64,000 nucleotides of DNA, taken from the NCBI GenBank assembly GCA_024758765.1, contig CP101406.1, positions 4,154,001 to 4,218,000 on the forward strand, in the 5' to 3' direction. Shown piece by piece: positions 19,536 to 30,236 of the stretch (position 1 is its first letter; each line of letters starts with the position of its first letter). The stretch is from Mycobacterium sp. SVM_VP21 (GTDB taxonomy: Bacteria > Actinomycetota > Actinomycetes > Mycobacteriales > Mycobacteriaceae). The notes beneath the pieces are model-generated. The model ran no database searches and had not been told where the DNA came from. It was given only the letters and a program-made list of their open reading frames with translations. The translations under genes and the position numbers were made by a program.

Positions 19536-20741
19536 TTATTTCGCGATCGGCGGGATGACGATGACGGTGGCGGTGGTGGCGATATCCGGAGCCGTCTGGT
19601 TGTTGGTGACGTGAGTGATGGCGCTGATCGCGCGGGTGGCGGTGGCGCCGGCCGCCTGACGTATCGGGGTGCCGATCGCGCGCCCGGCCAGACTCGACAA
19701 CGCCATCTGGCCGGCCAGCATGCCCTCGCCGTTCACCGCCAGCGCCGGGGCGGCTTCGAGCACGCTGGCCTGCAGGGCCACGGTGGCGGTCTTGACCGCC
19801 GGAACTGCGCTGGCCCAGTTCGACGGCACCGACAGCGACCCGATCAGGCCGGCTCGGCCTACGGTCGCCGACACCGCGGCCGGGGCGGCGTGCGCGCCGC
19901 TGAGGAGCGGGCTGGACAGCAGAGGCGCCAAGGCACCGACGATCGGCTTCGGGTTGAGTGTGTTGCTCAGGTTCGCAAGTGCGGTGGCCACCGATGGAAT
20001 GCTGATGGACATCTGGTAAACGCTCCGTGCCGAGCTGGCCACCCCAATGCCATACGGCCCGTTCACGGTGCTCATTACGTTGGCCAAGGTCTTCACGACG
20101 GCCTGAAAATCGTCGATAACCTGCGTGACGCCCGGAGGCAGCGTCACGGCGTTGGAGGCGGCCGCGTTCTGCAGGGCATTGGTGGCTGCCGCGGGCTGGC
20201 TGACGGCCCCGGTGGAGTTGGTGGTCTCCGGCGGATTGCTGAAGGGGCTGAGCTGGCTGGCCGCCGCCGACGAGCCGGCGTAGCCGTACATCGCGGCCGC
20301 ATCCTGCGCCCACATTTCGCCGTACTGCGCTTCGGTCGCCGCGATCGCGGGAGCGTTCTGTCCGAGGAAGTTGGTGGCCACCAGCGAGGCCAGCAGGGCG
20401 CGGTTGGCGGCGATCACCGGTGGCGGCACGGTGGCGGCGTAAGCGGCCTCATAGGCGCCGGCTGCTGCCGTGGCCTTCAGCGCCGTCTCTTCAGCGCCGG
20501 CGGCGGTGGCCTTCAGCCACGCCGCGTACGGGACCGCCGCTGCCGACATTGACGCCGCCGAGGGGCCCTGCCACGCCGAGTCGGCCAGGTCGGCGATAAC
20601 CGAGGCATACGACGTGGCGGTGTAGTGCAACTCGGTCGCCATCGCCGACCAGTTCGCCGCGGCCGCCAGCAACGGTGCCGAACCCGGACCGGCGTACATT
20701 CGCGCGGAGTTGACCTCTGGCGGGAGCGCCCCGAAATCCAT
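19536..20741 (-). CDS. PPE family protein, SVP subgroup
   Basis: A 401-residue PPE protein starting [20 protein letters not shown], with the WQGPSA turn and [15 protein letters not shown] closing the 175-residue PPE domain. The SVP motif [11 protein letters not shown] lies near residue 300. It is the first gene of a PPE-PPE-DUF732 operon. GGCAGGAG precedes the ATG. Upstream is an unusual leader with nested palindromes at 20775-20833. No PE partner is visible in the window. Confidence 0.94.
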   Translation of the reverse strand: MDFGALPPEVNSARMYAGPGSAPLLAAAANWSAMATELHYTATSYASVIADLADSAWQGPSAASMSAAAVPYAAWLKATAAGAEETALKATAAAGAYEAAYAATVPPPVIAANRALLASLVATNFLGQNAPAIAATEAQYGEMWAQDAAAMYGYAGSSAAASQLSPFSNPPETTNSTGAVSQPAAATNALQNAAASNAVTLPPGVTQVIDDFQAVVKTLANVMSTVNGPYGIGVASSARSVYQMSISIPSVATALANLSNTLNPKPIVGALAPLLSSPLLSGAHAAPAAVSATVGRAGLIGSLSVPSNWASAVPAVKTATVALQASVLEAAPALAVNGEGMLAGQMALSSLAGRAIGTPIRQAAGATATRAISAITHVTNNQTAPDIATTATVIVIPPIAK

Positions 20742-21129
20742 GAATCTCCTGCCCCTCTAGCCAAGTAATGAACCGACCCACCCGAGTTGCGTCACGCAAC
20801 GGCTTGCCAGGTTCCTGGCAATTCGGGTGGGTCAGAACCAACCGCAGACAACTGTTCGTATGGCCTGAAGGTTAATCGGGGACGAACGGCCCCCGAAGTC
20901 GCCGACATGGCAGTTCAGGGCTATTTCGCCGATGTTTCACGTACCTCGGCGGTGTTGCCTTCGCACGCCGCCGAAGGGGCTTTTTACCACCGCAAACTGC
21001 ACAAATGCCTTGATCGAGCCGCCAACGACGAACGGCACAGGCCCCGTGCGCGCGCCACCATCGACCATAAGAATCTGGGCGCGAGAAAGTCGATCCTGGA
21101 CGAGATCGGCAATTTCGGCGGCTGAACCC
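20742..21129. other. 388-base gap between PPE and ileS
   Basis: Apart from the nested palindromes at 20775-20833 I see no supported gene. A plus-strand frame from 20787 to 21125 and a minus-strand frame ending at 20937 are open but lack recognisable domains or good starts. Base composition is less GC-rich than the neighbours around 20860-21010. Confidence 0.5.
20775..20833. promoter_or_regulatory. nested palindromes in the PPE leader
   Basis: An outer inverted repeat GACCCACCCGA / TCGGGTGGGTC (20775-20785 and 20823-20833) encloses two perfect palindromes: GTTGCGTCACGCAAC (20786-20800) and TTGCCAGGTTCCTGGCAA (20804-20821). It ends 34 bases before the PPE ATG. As RNA it could fold into a three-way junction. 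Alternatively the outer stem can extend to 16 pairs at the expense of the inner hairpins. Confidence 0.6.
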
Positions 21130-24100
21130 TCAGGCCTTGGCGATCGACACCCGCACACCGTCCCCGATTTCCACGGGATCGGCCGGGTCACCGAATTCGA
21201 AAGTGGTCGCCAAGATTTCTCCGGCGATCAACTCGGCATGATTCTGCGCCCATTCCAGCCGCTGCTCGGGTACCGCAATGACCACACTGATCCGGTCGGA
21301 CACCTCAAAGCCACTGGTTTTGCGCAGCTCCTGCAGCTCCCGGATCCGGTCCTTGGCCCACCCCTCGGCTTCCAGCTCGGGCGTCACCGCACTGTCGAGC
21401 ACCACCAGACCGGCGCCCTCGGGCAGCGCCACGGTGTATTCCGGATCCGCGGCCACCAGTTTGGCGGTGTATTCCCCCTCGAGCAGCACCACCGGTCCCG
21501 CGCTCAACGTGCCGTCGGTGTTGACGACGCCGTCGCCGGCCTTGAGCGCCTTGATCGCGGCTTGGACGTCCTTGCCCAGCCGCGGTCCGGCCACCTTCGC
21601 GTTGACGGCCAGGTCGAACCGGCCGTAACGCGCGATGTCGGCGGTCAGCTCGACGGCCTTGACGTTGAGTTCGTCGGCGATCAGATCGGTGAACGGCTCC
21701 AGCCGCTGCGGGTCGTCGACGGCCACCGTGAGCTTCGGCAGCGGCAACCGGACTCGCAGCTGGTGCGCCTTACGCACCGACGACGCCGCGGAACAGACCT
21801 CGCGGACCTGGTCCATCGCAGCCACCAGCGCGGCATCGGCGGGCAGGTCGGCGGCCTCGGGCCAGTCGGTCAGATGCACCGAGCGTTCCCCGGTGACGCC
21901 GCGCCAGATCACCTCCGTGGTCAGCGGCAGCAGCGGTGCGGCCAGTCGCGCGGTGACTTCCAGCACCGTGTGCAGGGTGTCGATCGCGTCGGCGTCCTCG
22001 TCCCAGAATCGTTGCCGGGACCGCCGCACGTACCAGTTGGTCAGCGCCTCGGTGAACTGCCGCAGTTGCTCGCAGGCACCGGAGATGTCGCAGACGTCCA
22101 GCGCCGCCGTCAGATCGTCGCGCAGCGAGGCCAGCTTGGCCAGGATGTAGCGGTCCAGCACGTGCGTCGAATCGGTGCGCCAGACACCGGGTTTCGGGGC
22201 ATACAGCGTCAGGAAGCTGTAGGCGTTGGTGAGCGGCAGCATCACCTGCCGTACGCCTTCCCGGATGCCCGCTTCGGTGACGATCAGATTCCCACCGCGC
22301 AGGATCGGTGACGCCATCAGGAACCAGCGCATGGCGTCGGAGCCGTCGCGGTCGAACACCTCACTCACATCCGGATAGTTGCGCAACGACTTGCTCATCT
22401 TCTGCCCGTCACTGCCCAGCACGATGCCGTGCGCCACACAGGTTTTGAACGCTGGACGGTCGAACAGCGCGGTCGCCAGAACATGCATCATGTAGAACCA
22501 ACCGCGCGTCTGACCGATGTATTCGACGATGAAGTCGCCCGGGTAATGGGCAGCCTGCCCCCCGCCGCCGTCGAACCATTCGGAGTTCTCGAAGGGGTAA
22601 TGCACCTGGGCATAGGGCATCGAACCCGAGTCGAACCAGACGTCCAGTACGTCGGAGATGCGCCGCATGGTCGAACGGCCGGTCGGGTCGTCGGGGTTCG
22701 GCCGGGTCAGCTCGTCGATGTAGGGGCGATGCAGATTGTCCGGGCGCACCCCGAAATCGCGTTCCAGCTCATCGAGGCTGCCGTAGACATCGATCCGCGG
22801 ATAGGTGGGATCGTCGGACTTCCAGACCGGGATCGGAGTGCCCCAGTAGCGGTTTCGGGAGATCGACCAGTCGCGCGCACCGCGCAACCAGTTGCCGAAG
22901 ATCCCGTCCTTGATGTGCTCGGGATACCAGGTGATCTGCTCGTTGAGTTCCACCATCCGGTCCCGGAATTCGGTGACGCGCACGAACCACGACGACACCG
23001 CCTTGTAGATCAGCGGGTTACGGCAGCGCCAGCAGTGCGGGTACGGGTGCTCGTAGGTCTCGTGGCGCACCAGCACCGCTCCGTTGGCGGCAGCCGGGCC
23101 GGTGCCGTTCTTCAGGTCGGCGATGATCGCCTTGTTGGCGTCGAACACATGCTGGCCGACGTAGTCGGCAACCGTGGCATCGAAGCGGCCCTTGGCGTCC
23201 ACCGGAGTGACCGGGATGATTCCGGCCGGGTCGGTGGTGTTCTTGTCGTCTTCGCCGTAGGCGGGCGCCAGGTGCACGATGCCGGTGCCGTCCTCGGTGG
23301 ACACGAAGTCGGCGGCCAGCACCCGGAAAGCATTCGCCGAATCCATGAAATACGGGAACGGCGGCGCGTAGCGCATATCGAGCAGCTCCGACCCGCGGTA
23401 GCTGCCCAGCACCTGCGCCTGTTCGCCCTCGCCCAGGCCGAGCTCGCGTGCGTAGGCGCCCACCCGCGCCTCGGCCAGCAGGTATCGCCGCTCCCCCGCC
23501 GCGACCAGCACATAGGTCACATCCGGGTTGACCGCCACCGCCTGGTTGGACGGCAGTGTCCACGGAGTGGTGGTCCACACCAACACGTGAGCGCCCTCGA
23601 GTTCACCGGCCGGTCCCCCGCCAAGGATCCGGAACCCGACGGTCAGCGCCGGATCTTGGCGGCTCTTGTAGACGTCGTCGTCCATCCGCAGCTCGTGGTT
23701 GGACAACGGGGTCTCGTCACGCCAGCAGTACGGCAACACCCGGTAGCCCTCGTAGGCCAGGCCCTTGTCCCAGAGCTGCTTGAATGCCCACAACACCGAC
23801 TCCATGAACGGCAGGTCGAGGGTCTTGTAGTCGTTGTCGAAGTCCACCCAGCGGGCCTGGCGGGTGACGTAGGCCTGCCATTCAGACGTGTAGCGCAGCA
23901 CCGATTCCCGGCATGCCTGGTTGAACGCGGCGATGCCCATGGCGTCGATCTGTGACTTGTCGGTGATGCCGAGCTGGCGCTCCACCTCCAGTTCGGCGGG
24001 CAGCCCGTGGGTGTCCCAACCGAACCGGCGCTCCACCTTGTAGCCGCGCATGGTGCGGTAGCGCGGCACGATGTCCTTGACGTAGCCGGTCAGCAGGTGC

Positions 24101-24285
24101 CCGTAGTGCGGCAGGCCGTTCGCGAACGGTGGCCCGTCGTAGAACACGTATTCTTGCGCGCCGTCGCGGCGAGCGATGCTGGCCCGGAAAGTGTCGTCGG
24201 CCGCCCAGTAGTCCAAGACGGCGAGTTCAGCCGATGGGAAGTCGGGGGCGCCGGCGGCCGGCTTCGGATAGCTGCGTTCGCTCAC
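21130..24285 (-). CDS. ileS: isoleucyl-tRNA synthetase
   Basis: Class I aminoacyl-tRNA synthetase of 1051 residues charging tRNA-Ile. The HIGH-type motif is GLPHYGHLL (residues 58-65) and the KMSKS motif KMSKSLRN is near residue 630. The central editing domain and C-terminal anticodon-binding region are present. GTG 24285 is chosen because it gives [17 protein letters not shown], aligned with mycobacterial IleS, and sits ten bases after GGGAG. The open frame upstream overlaps the T-box leader and is not coding. Expression is probably controlled by that leader. Confidence 0.96.
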   Translation of the reverse strand: MSERSYPKPAAGAPDFPSAELAVLDYWAADDTFRASIARRDGAQEYVFYDGPPFANGLPHYGHLLTGYVKDIVPRYRTMRGYKVERRFGWDTHGLPAELEVERQLGITDKSQIDAMGIAAFNQACRESVLRYTSEWQAYVTRQARWVDFDNDYKTLDLPFMESVLWAFKQLWDKGLAYEGYRVLPYCWRDETPLSNHELRMDDDVYKSRQDPALTVGFRILGGGPAGELEGAHVLVWTTTPWTLPSNQAVAVNPDVTYVLVAAGERRYLLAEARVGAYARELGLGEGEQAQVLGSYRGSELLDMRYAPPFPYFMDSANAFRVLAADFVSTEDGTGIVHLAPAYGEDDKNTTDPAGIIPVTPVDAKGRFDATVADYVGQHVFDANKAIIADLKNGTGPAAANGAVLVRHETYEHPYPHCWRCRNPLIYKAVSSWFVRVTEFRDRMVELNEQITWYPEHIKDGIFGNWLRGARDWSISRNRYWGTPIPVWKSDDPTYPRIDVYGSLDELERDFGVRPDNLHRPYIDELTRPNPDDPTGRSTMRRISDVLDVWFDSGSMPYAQVHYPFENSEWFDGGGGQAAHYPGDFIVEYIGQTRGWFYMMHVLATALFDRPAFKTCVAHGIVLGSDGQKMSKSLRNYPDVSEVFDRDGSDAMRWFLMASPILRGGNLIVTEAGIREGVRQVMLPLTNAYSFLTLYAPKPGVWRTDSTHVLDRYILAKLASLRDDLTAALDVCDISGACEQLRQFTEALTNWYVRRSRQRFWDEDADAIDTLHTVLEVTARLAAPLLPLTTEVIWRGVTGERSVHLTDWPEAADLPADAALVAAMDQVREVCSAASSVRKAHQLRVRLPLPKLTVAVDDPQRLEPFTDLIADELNVKAVELTADIARYGRFDLAVNAKVAGPRLGKDVQAAIKALKAGDGVVNTDGTLSAGPVVLLEGEYTAKLVAADPEYTVALPEGAGLVVLDSAVTPELEAEGWAKDRIRELQELRKTSGFEVSDRISVVIAVPEQRLEWAQNHAELIAGEILATTFEFGDPADPVEIGDGVRVSIAKA

Positions 24286-24470
24286 GGTGTGTCGTCTCCC
24301 AAGGGCCCGGCCCGGGGACGACGCCGCGCGGTTGCGCGAGCGCCGCGGTACCACCCCGCTTGCCGCACTCCTGTCCTGGGGCGCGACCGCTCGATGAAGG
24401 GCTGTGACGGGCCGTCCCGTTCGGTTCTACTGAGCCGGTCGCTAGGCGGTGCGGCTGTTCTTCCGAAGGC
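24286..24470 (-). ncRNA. T-box riboswitch leader of ileS (translational type)
   Basis: On the minus strand the conserved T-box sequence GGGTGGTACCGCG occupies 24356-24344. A short upstream hairpin presents an ATC triplet at 24395-24393, matching an Ile specifier codon. The Shine-Dalgarno GGGAG (24300-24296) lies just after, so uncharged tRNA-Ile binding would free the ribosome site. The short stem I and downstream sequestrator match the class known for actinobacterial ileS. The 5' boundary is approximate. Confidence 0.85.
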
Positions 24471-24553
24471 TCCCCGGTGATGGCCGGTTCAATGCCGTTG
24501 GTCAGAAGTCTAAAGCCTGCCACCAACACCGGCTCTGGCAGGGCTGGAGCTTC

Positions 24554-24559
24554 TACACT
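24554..24559 (+). promoter_or_regulatory. -10 box of a leaderless promoter
   Basis: TACACT ends seven bases before the GTG at 24567. This spacing puts the transcription start at or next to the start codon and supports that codon over upstream in-frame starts. Confidence 0.45.
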
Positions 24560-24566
24560 GTTCAAC

Positions 24567-25382
24567 GTGGCTTTCAGCCCGTCGTACGCCCGCGATGTGG
24601 TGCAGCCGCTGGCGTCGGCGGCCTACACCGTGATGTCCGGCGCCGAGCCCACGCTGCCGCCCGGGTTCAGCCAGACCGCCCTCATCAAGGCCGACCAGGC
24701 GCACCTGGCCGCGCTGCCCGAGCAGCATCCTGCGACGGCTATGGCCAAGGACACCAACATCTTTGGGTTGATGGGCCGCGACACCACCAGTGGCACCGCG
24801 TTCATCGCATTTCGTGGCAGCTCCGATGTGGCGGACTGGATCGCCGATCTCGACTTCATCCCGACGCCGTATGCGCCGGTGGCGGAGTTCATGCGGCGGT
24901 CCCAGCTTCGCCTCTCCTCCGTCGAGACTCGCTGGAGCGCCGGATTCGGCCAGGTGCATGCCGGCTTCCAGGACACCTACGACTGCGTCCGGGCCTCCAT
25001 CGCCGCCAACCTGCCCGCGGCGACCAGCGGGTGCAGCCAGATCCTCATCACCGGGCACAGCCTGGGGGCCGCCTTGGCCGTGCTGGCCGCACCTGATGTC
25101 GAGCAAGGGATGCCCCCCAACACCCTCGAGCCGCGGCTGACCACCTTCGGTGGCCCACGCGTCGGCGTGCCCGACTTCAAGGCCGCGTTCGACGCAGCCA
25201 TCGAATGCTGTTATCGCGTGGTGAATTTCCTCGACATCGTCCCGCTGGTGCCGCCCGCGCCGTATGTACACGTGGGCGCCGAGATCGCCGTGGACAGCGG
25301 CGGTGCGATCGACATCGGCTGGCGGCACAGCCTGGCCGCGTACCACGCCGGCCTCTCGGCGGTCATCTCCGCCGAATCCTGA
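24567..25382 (+). CDS. class 3 lipase family protein
   Basis: A 271-residue alpha/beta hydrolase of the lipase_3 family. The nucleophile elbow is ITGHSLGAAL with S165. AFIAFRGSSDVADWIADLDF near residue 78 holds the oxyanion segment. NFLDIVPLVPP supplies the acid and a C-terminal WRHSLAAYHAGL the likely histidine. No signal peptide is seen. The start is GTG 24567, supported by a leaderless -10 box. It is divergent from ileS and convergent with the hemerythrin gene, four bases between stops. Acylglycerol hydrolysis is inferred. Confidence 0.85.
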   Translation: MAFSPSYARDVVQPLASAAYTVMSGAEPTLPPGFSQTALIKADQAHLAALPEQHPATAMAKDTNIFGLMGRDTTSGTAFIAFRGSSDVADWIADLDFIPTPYAPVAEFMRRSQLRLSSVETRWSAGFGQVHAGFQDTYDCVRASIAANLPAATSGCSQILITGHSLGAALAVLAAPDVEQGMPPNTLEPRLTTFGGPRVGVPDFKAAFDAAIECCYRVVNFLDIVPLVPPAPYVHVGAEIAVDSGGAIDIGWRHSLAAYHAGLSAVISAES

Positions 25383-25386
25383 TCGC

Positions 25387-25860
25387 TCAGGCTGCTCCCC
25401 TTGCGCAGGTCCACCCTTCTGGCATCTGGCCCGCAGCAAGGAATTCGGCCACTTCTGCGGCGACTTCCGGCGCCAACCCGGTGTCGGCGGCCGGGTAGAT
25501 CACCGGCTCCTCCACCTTGTTGTGGTCGGCCAGCTGGTCCAACAGCCGGCAACAGGCGGCCCGCAGGGCGGCATGGTCGGCGCCGGCGCGGGCCAGATCG
25601 TCGAGAGCGTTCATGGTGCGCCAGATCTCGCCGTGGCCTCGGATCATCCCGAAGACCGCCATCATGTGGGCGCCCCTGGCGATCGGCGGGAACAGCAGTT
25701 GTTCCTCCAGGTAGATGTGGCGCCGCAGCACAGCCAGAGTCGCACCCAAGCCGTCGGCGTCGACGCGGCCGACATCGAGGCCGTCCAAAAACGCGCCGAT
25801 CCCCGCGTCGACCTCCAGATGCTCGCGCTCCAACGCAACCGAAAGGGATTCGTGGGACAT
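25387..25860 (-). CDS. hemerythrin HHE-domain protein
   Basis: A 157-residue four-helix protein with hemerythrin-type iron ligands spaced as expected: H14, H48, E52, H76, H113 and E117 (EREHLEVD, RRHIYLEEQLLFPPI, RGHGEIW, LADHNKVEEPVIYP). Such proteins bind a diiron site and sense or carry oxygen or NO. The start ATG 25860 is preceded by AGGGAG. The gene stands alone. The 335-base gap upstream contains the 20-bp repeat described at 26071. Confidence 0.88.
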   Translation of the reverse strand: MSHESLSVALEREHLEVDAGIGAFLDGLDVGRVDADGLGATLAVLRRHIYLEEQLLFPPIARGAHMMAVFGMIRGHGEIWRTMNALDDLARAGADHAALRAACCRLLDQLADHNKVEEPVIYPAADTGLAPEVAAEVAEFLAAGQMPEGWTCARGAA

Positions 25861-26196
25861 GTGTGGCGCTCCCTTCAGACCAGCCTCACATCGACGCTGA
25901 TCTCAGCGCCGACGAATAACCCGGCGCGCTCGCACCTCCTGACAGCACCCGTCCCCGGGCGCCCTCTACGGACCGGGCCGAAATGCTCATCTACCGACTC
26001 CTTTATCGGCCTTATCGGCGCGGAATCACCAGCTGAAACCGTGCCGGAACCCGCGACTATTTTCTACAACCAGAACTTGTCTAAATCTAGCCCACGGTGC
26101 AGGGAACTGGCCAGAGTCGGCATTGGAACCCGACAGGGTCCGCTGCGACAGCCGAGTGGTCAAGGCGAGTGACCGGCTAGCTGATGCCCGACCGAA
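25861..26196. other. 336-base intergenic gap
   Basis: No gene is supported here. It holds the first copy of the 20-bp repeat (26071-26090) and an AT-richer stretch around 26000-26090 (TTATCGGC twice, TATTTTCTACAAC), which could include promoter elements for the hemerythrin gene. Confidence 0.5.
26071..26090. repeat. 20-bp direct repeat, copy 1
   Basis: CAGAACTTGTCTAAATCTAG. It recurs with one mismatch at 27299-27318. The two copies lie on either side of the secreted PE-PPE gene in the same orientation. Confidence 0.75.
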
Positions 26197-27204
26197 CTAG
26201 ATACCGAGGCCGGAGAAGAAGTCCACCAGCGGATCTCCAAGAGCTTCGGGAATCCAACCAACGTTGGTTCCCGCTGCGGTCAGCAGAGTCAAAAAGCCCT
26301 CGGACGGGCTCAAGTCGATGTGGTGGACCATGTCATTGGGGTCGATGCCCTCCAATGCAGCGTAGATGTCATTGGCTGACACTCCCATGTACAGCTCATG
26401 ACTGGTGAACAGTCCCAGGAGCTGCAGGAACCATGAGCCGTCAGCAAAACTCGTGGGGCTCCAGCTTGCATAGCCGTCGGGAACCGACATCCCTCCGAAA
26501 CCTTGAAGAGTGAATACGCTGCCGTGAAAGTGATCCGGAGTGATGTAGAGCGAAGGCTCGTGCTCCCCGAAGTTCAGTACACCACCGTCGAGACTCAATT
26601 GAGCTGCGGCGGATCGTAGGATGTCCTGCGCCCACGACGGCAACGAGGCGTAGATCATGTTCATAATGCCGTCCGGTGAACCACCGTTGCCGACCAGTAC
26701 GAAGTTGACGCGACCGGTGACGTCGTCACCGTAGGTGTCGTACAGCTCGTTGAGTGCCCCGTTGACGGCCGCCGCCGATTGCGAATACCCGAACAACGTG
26801 ACTTCATGACCGCTCTGCAGCAGAGGAACCAGCGCCGCCATGATGTCAGCCTGATCCCGCGGGAGGACACCGCTGGTGTCGTAGCCAAGCTCCGGGGTGG
26901 TCAAGGCGTACACGTGGCTCAAGTCCCCGTCGAACAGCCCGCTGGGGGCCAGATACGTGTTGAACGCGGTCTCGACGTAGGTTTCGGACGGAGTAGGAAT
27001 TCCACTGGAGCCGAGAACCAGCGCCACGCTCTGCCCGTAGGGCAGGTCATTGAGGCCGCCGATGTTCCACACACCGCCCGTGGCGGTGAGCGAAACGTCC
27101 AGGGGCTGAACAGCATCAGCGGCCGAAGCGACAGCAGACGACATGGACAGCGTCGTGACGGCAGCGACCGTTGCCGCGACGCCCGTCATGAGTGCATGTC
27201 TCAC
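26197..27204 (-). CDS. secreted PE-PPE-domain serine hydrolase
   Basis: A 335-residue exported protein. A signal peptide spans residues 1-29 (VAATVAAVTTLSMSSAVASA). The PE-PPE hydrolase domain follows: VALVLGSSGIPTPSETYVETA and the nucleophile elbow FGYSQS (S141). Like the protein at 11203 it has no PE or PPE N-terminus. The start is GTG at 27204, or ATG 15 bases downstream. The codon style is less GC-biased than neighbouring genes (GAC/GAT and TCG/AGC mixed). A 20-bp repeat lies 95 bases upstream and again beyond the 3' end. Confidence 0.82.
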   Translation of the reverse strand: MRHALMTGVAATVAAVTTLSMSSAVASAADAVQPLDVSLTATGGVWNIGGLNDLPYGQSVALVLGSSGIPTPSETYVETAFNTYLAPSGLFDGDLSHVYALTTPELGYDTSGVLPRDQADIMAALVPLLQSGHEVTLFGYSQSAAAVNGALNELYDTYGDDVTGRVNFVLVGNGGSPDGIMNMIYASLPSWAQDILRSAAAQLSLDGGVLNFGEHEPSLYITPDHFHGSVFTLQGFGGMSVPDGYASWSPTSFADGSWFLQLLGLFTSHELYMGVSANDIYAALEGIDPNDMVHHIDLSPSEGFLTLLTAAGTNVGWIPEALGDPLVDFFSGLGI

Positions 27205-27298
27205 GCAATGAAGCTATCAGGTTTTTATCAGGCTATCAAAATTAAAGCAAGGACTTGATGGCGCCAACCTAAACAGGCTGCTGATGCCAGCAGAACAA

Positions 27299-27318
27299 CA
27301 GAACTTGCCTAAATCTAG
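27299..27318. repeat. 20-bp direct repeat, copy 2
   Basis: CAGAACTTGCCTAAATCTAG, differing from the copy at 26071 by one base (C for T). It is 95 bases upstream of the PE-PPE gene start, in its likely promoter region. Confidence 0.75.
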
Positions 27319-27386
27319 TGCTTAACGGGGAACGCTGACCAGCGTAGGGACGAGCGCCATGCAGGGATAGCGTGGCGATCGAGTTG

Positions 27387-30236
27387 TCATGGCGTCCGCG
27401 AAGTCAGGCTCACGCTTGGGAGCGGCCGGTGGACCTGAGATGTGCGGCCGCGGGTACTTACCTGCTGGGGCCACCAGAACCAGCGACCCAGCAGCGCGGC
27501 CGCCGACGGGGTCATGAACGAACGCACCACCAAGGTGTCGAACAGCAGCCCGAGACCTATCGTCGTACCAACCTGCCCGACCACCCGCAGGTCGCTGACG
27601 ATCATCGCCGCCATGGTGAACGCGAAGACCAGGCCTGCCGTCGAAACAATTTTGCCGGTCCCCCCCATGCCACGGATGATGCCGGTCTTGAGACCGCCCG
27701 CGATTTCCTCCTTGAACCTCGCGACCAGCAACAAGTTGTAGTCGGCGCCCACCGCCAACAAAATGATGATCGCCATCAGCGGCACCATCCAGTGCAGGTT
27801 CAAGCCCAGCAGGTACTGCCAGACCAGGACCGACAGCCCGAACGAGGCACCCAACGAGCCGACCACAGTGCCTACAATCACCAGCGCCGCAATCAGGCTG
27901 CGGGTGAGAAGCAGCATGATGGTGAAGATGATGCACAGCGACGCCGTGCCCGCGATGAGCAGGTCGTAGGCCGATCCTTCTTTGAGGTCCTTCAGAACCG
28001 CCGCGTTGCCGGCGACATAAATCTTGGCGGTAGCCAACGGCGTGCCCTTGAGCGCCTCCTCGGCCGCCGTGATGATCGGATTGATCCGCGCGATACCCGC
28101 TTCGGTGCTTGGGTTGCCCCGGTGCGTGATGATGAAGCGCGCGGCCTTGCCGTCGGGTGACAAGAACAGCTTCATCACACGCTGGAAATCGGGGTTGCCG
28201 AACACGCTGCGGGGTAAGTAGAAGGAGTCATCATTTTGGGCAGCGTCGAAATCCTGCCCCATCGCCGACGCATCCGTGCCCAGCTGCTCCATTTGCTCGA
28301 TGATGCCCACCATAGTGCTGTTGGCAGTCAAGAGCATATTCTGCACATTTTTCATGGTGGCGATCTGTGGCGGTACCAGAGCAAGGACCTGGGGCATCAC
28401 CGTGTCGAAATTGTCCAGATCCGGCGTCAACTCATCCAGTTTTTCGCTGACCCTGTCGATACCATCCGAGGCGTCATAGGCTGACCGCATCGCCGCGCAT
28501 ACCGGGATATTGGCGCAGTGCGGCTCCCAGTAGAAATAATTCCGAAATGTTCTGAAGAAATCATCGAAATTTGCAATGTCGTCGCGTATTTCCCGGGTGA
28601 TCTCTATCGTTTCCTTGCTGACCCCGACGATATGGTGCGTTGTGTGCTCGAACTCCTGCATCAACGTGTAGGCGCGCTCCAGCGACGCGATCGTGCCGGA
28701 CAGTTCGTCAGCCTGCGCATGCATATCGGCGATCCGGTCCTTCACGAACTTGATGTTCTGTAACTGACCGGCGCTCTGCAAGCTCAGCAGAAACGGCACT
28801 GACGTATGCTCCAGCGGCGCGCCCTCCGGCCGGGTAACGCCCTGTACCAGCGCCACGCCTTCGACACGGAAGATCGCCTTGGCCAGTCTGTTCAATACCA
28901 AGAAATCCGCTGAATTACGCATGTCGTGATCGGACTCGATCACCAATACCTCGGGCCGCAATCGCGCTTCGGAAAAATGGCGCTCCGCTGCCGCCCAACC
29001 GACATTGGCCGGCGTGTCACGGGGCATGTACGGACGGTCATCGTAATTGACGTGGTATCCCGTTAGCGCCAACAAACCCACCAGCGCCACTGCACAGGAA
29101 GCCAGGAAGATGGGCACGGGCCAGCGTACGACCGCCGTTCCCACCCGCCGCCAACCGCGAGTCGACATGGTGCGCTTAGGCTCAAGCAAGCCGAACCGGC
29201 CGGCCACCGCGAGAACGGCCGGCACCAACGTAAGCGCGACCGCAACCGCGACCAGCATCCCTACCGCGCACGGGGCACCCATGGTCTGAAAGATTGGGAG
29301 CCGGGTGAAGCTCAGGCAGTACGTTGCCCCCGCGACGGTCAAGCCCGAAGCCAGAATCACATGCGCCACACCGCGATATGCGGTGTGGTAGGCCGACATC
29401 CGGTCTTCGCCGGCCTGGCGCGCCTCGTGGTACCGCCCGATGAAAAAAATTACGTAGTCGGTACCCGCAGCGATCGCCAAGCAGACCAGGATGCTGATCG
29501 CGAACGTCGAGATTCTGATAACGCCGGTATTACTGAGAAAGGCGACGACGCCTCGCACCGCCGTCAGTTCCACCCCGACCATCATGAGCACAAGCGCCAC
29601 CGTCGCAACGGAGCGGTACACCAGCAGCAGCATGATCGCTATCACCACGACTGTTGCCAGCGTGATCTTCGTGATGGCGCGGTCACCGACCTGCATCATG
29701 TCTGCGCTCAGCGGCGTCGGACCGGTGACATAGACGCTGACTCCAGGCGGCGGGGGGATGCGGTTCACGATTTCCCGGACCGCCTCAACGGACTCGTTCG
29801 CCTTCGCCTCACCCATGTTTCCGACGAGATTCAGTTGGACGTAGACGGCCCTGCCATCGGCGCTCTGGACCCCGGGCGCGGTCAACGGATCACCCCAGAA
29901 ATCCTGCACATGCTGCACGTGCGCCGAATCGGCGTTCAACTGACCGACGAGTTCGTCGTAGTAGCGGTGGGCAGCCTCGCCAAGCGGCTGCTCGCCTTCC
30001 AGCACGATCATCGTGATGCTGTCGGTATCGGATTCCTGGAACAGCTCGCCGATGCGCGCCATCGCCTTCAACGACGGTGCATCCTGGGCGCTCAGCGATA
30101 CGGCGCGGTCCTTGGCGACCTGTTCGAGCGGCGGAACGCCGAGGCTGACCAGCAGGGAGATTCCCAACCAGGCAAGAATTACCGGGATGGCGAACTTATG
30201 GACGGCCGCGGCGAAGGCCGGGCGGCGGGCGCTCAT
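27387..30236 (-). CDS. MmpL family RND transporter
   Basis: A 949-residue transporter of the mycobacterial MmpL family, which moves lipids or siderophores across the inner membrane. Twelve hydrophobic helices are arranged as one N-terminal helix, a periplasmic loop, five helices, a large second loop (residues about 400-720) and a final block of five to six. Asp/Tyr pairs for proton relay are seen in [16 protein letters not shown] and [20 protein letters not shown] 30236 overlaps the mmpS stop as ATGA. The cargo cannot be assigned. An mmpS partner and no nearby PKS argue for the MmpS4/5-MmpL4/5 type. Confidence 0.93.
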   Translation of the reverse strand: MSARRPAFAAAVHKFAIPVILAWLGISLLVSLGVPPLEQVAKDRAVSLSAQDAPSLKAMARIGELFQESDTDSITMIVLEGEQPLGEAAHRYYDELVGQLNADSAHVQHVQDFWGDPLTAPGVQSADGRAVYVQLNLVGNMGEAKANESVEAVREIVNRIPPPPGVSVYVTGPTPLSADMMQVGDRAITKITLATVVVIAIMLLLVYRSVATVALVLMMVGVELTAVRGVVAFLSNTGVIRISTFAISILVCLAIAAGTDYVIFFIGRYHEARQAGEDRMSAYHTAYRGVAHVILASGLTVAGATYCLSFTRLPIFQTMGAPCAVGMLVAVAVALTLVPAVLAVAGRFGLLEPKRTMSTRGWRRVGTAVVRWPVPIFLASCAVALVGLLALTGYHVNYDDRPYMPRDTPANVGWAAAERHFSEARLRPEVLVIESDHDMRNSADFLVLNRLAKAIFRVEGVALVQGVTRPEGAPLEHTSVPFLLSLQSAGQLQNIKFVKDRIADMHAQADELSGTIASLERAYTLMQEFEHTTHHIVGVSKETIEITREIRDDIANFDDFFRTFRNYFYWEPHCANIPVCAAMRSAYDASDGIDRVSEKLDELTPDLDNFDTVMPQVLALVPPQIATMKNVQNMLLTANSTMVGIIEQMEQLGTDASAMGQDFDAAQNDDSFYLPRSVFGNPDFQRVMKLFLSPDGKAARFIITHRGNPSTEAGIARINPIITAAEEALKGTPLATAKIYVAGNAAVLKDLKEGSAYDLLIAGTASLCIIFTIMLLLTRSLIAALVIVGTVVGSLGASFGLSVLVWQYLLGLNLHWMVPLMAIIILLAVGADYNLLLVARFKEEIAGGLKTGIIRGMGGTGKIVSTAGLVFAFTMAAMIVSDLRVVGQVGTTIGLGLLFDTLVVRSFMTPSAAALLGRWFWWPQQVSTRGRTSQVHRPLPSVSLTSRTP

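Noticed and set aside
20937..21115. Minus-strand frame with RAQILMVDGGARTG
   Set aside because: The resemblance to an SDR C-terminus is limited to a few residues; no start or further SDR motif is present.
20787..21125. Plus-strand frame of 112 residues between PPE and ileS
   Set aside because: It begins inside the nested palindromes, has no recognised domain and mixed codon use.
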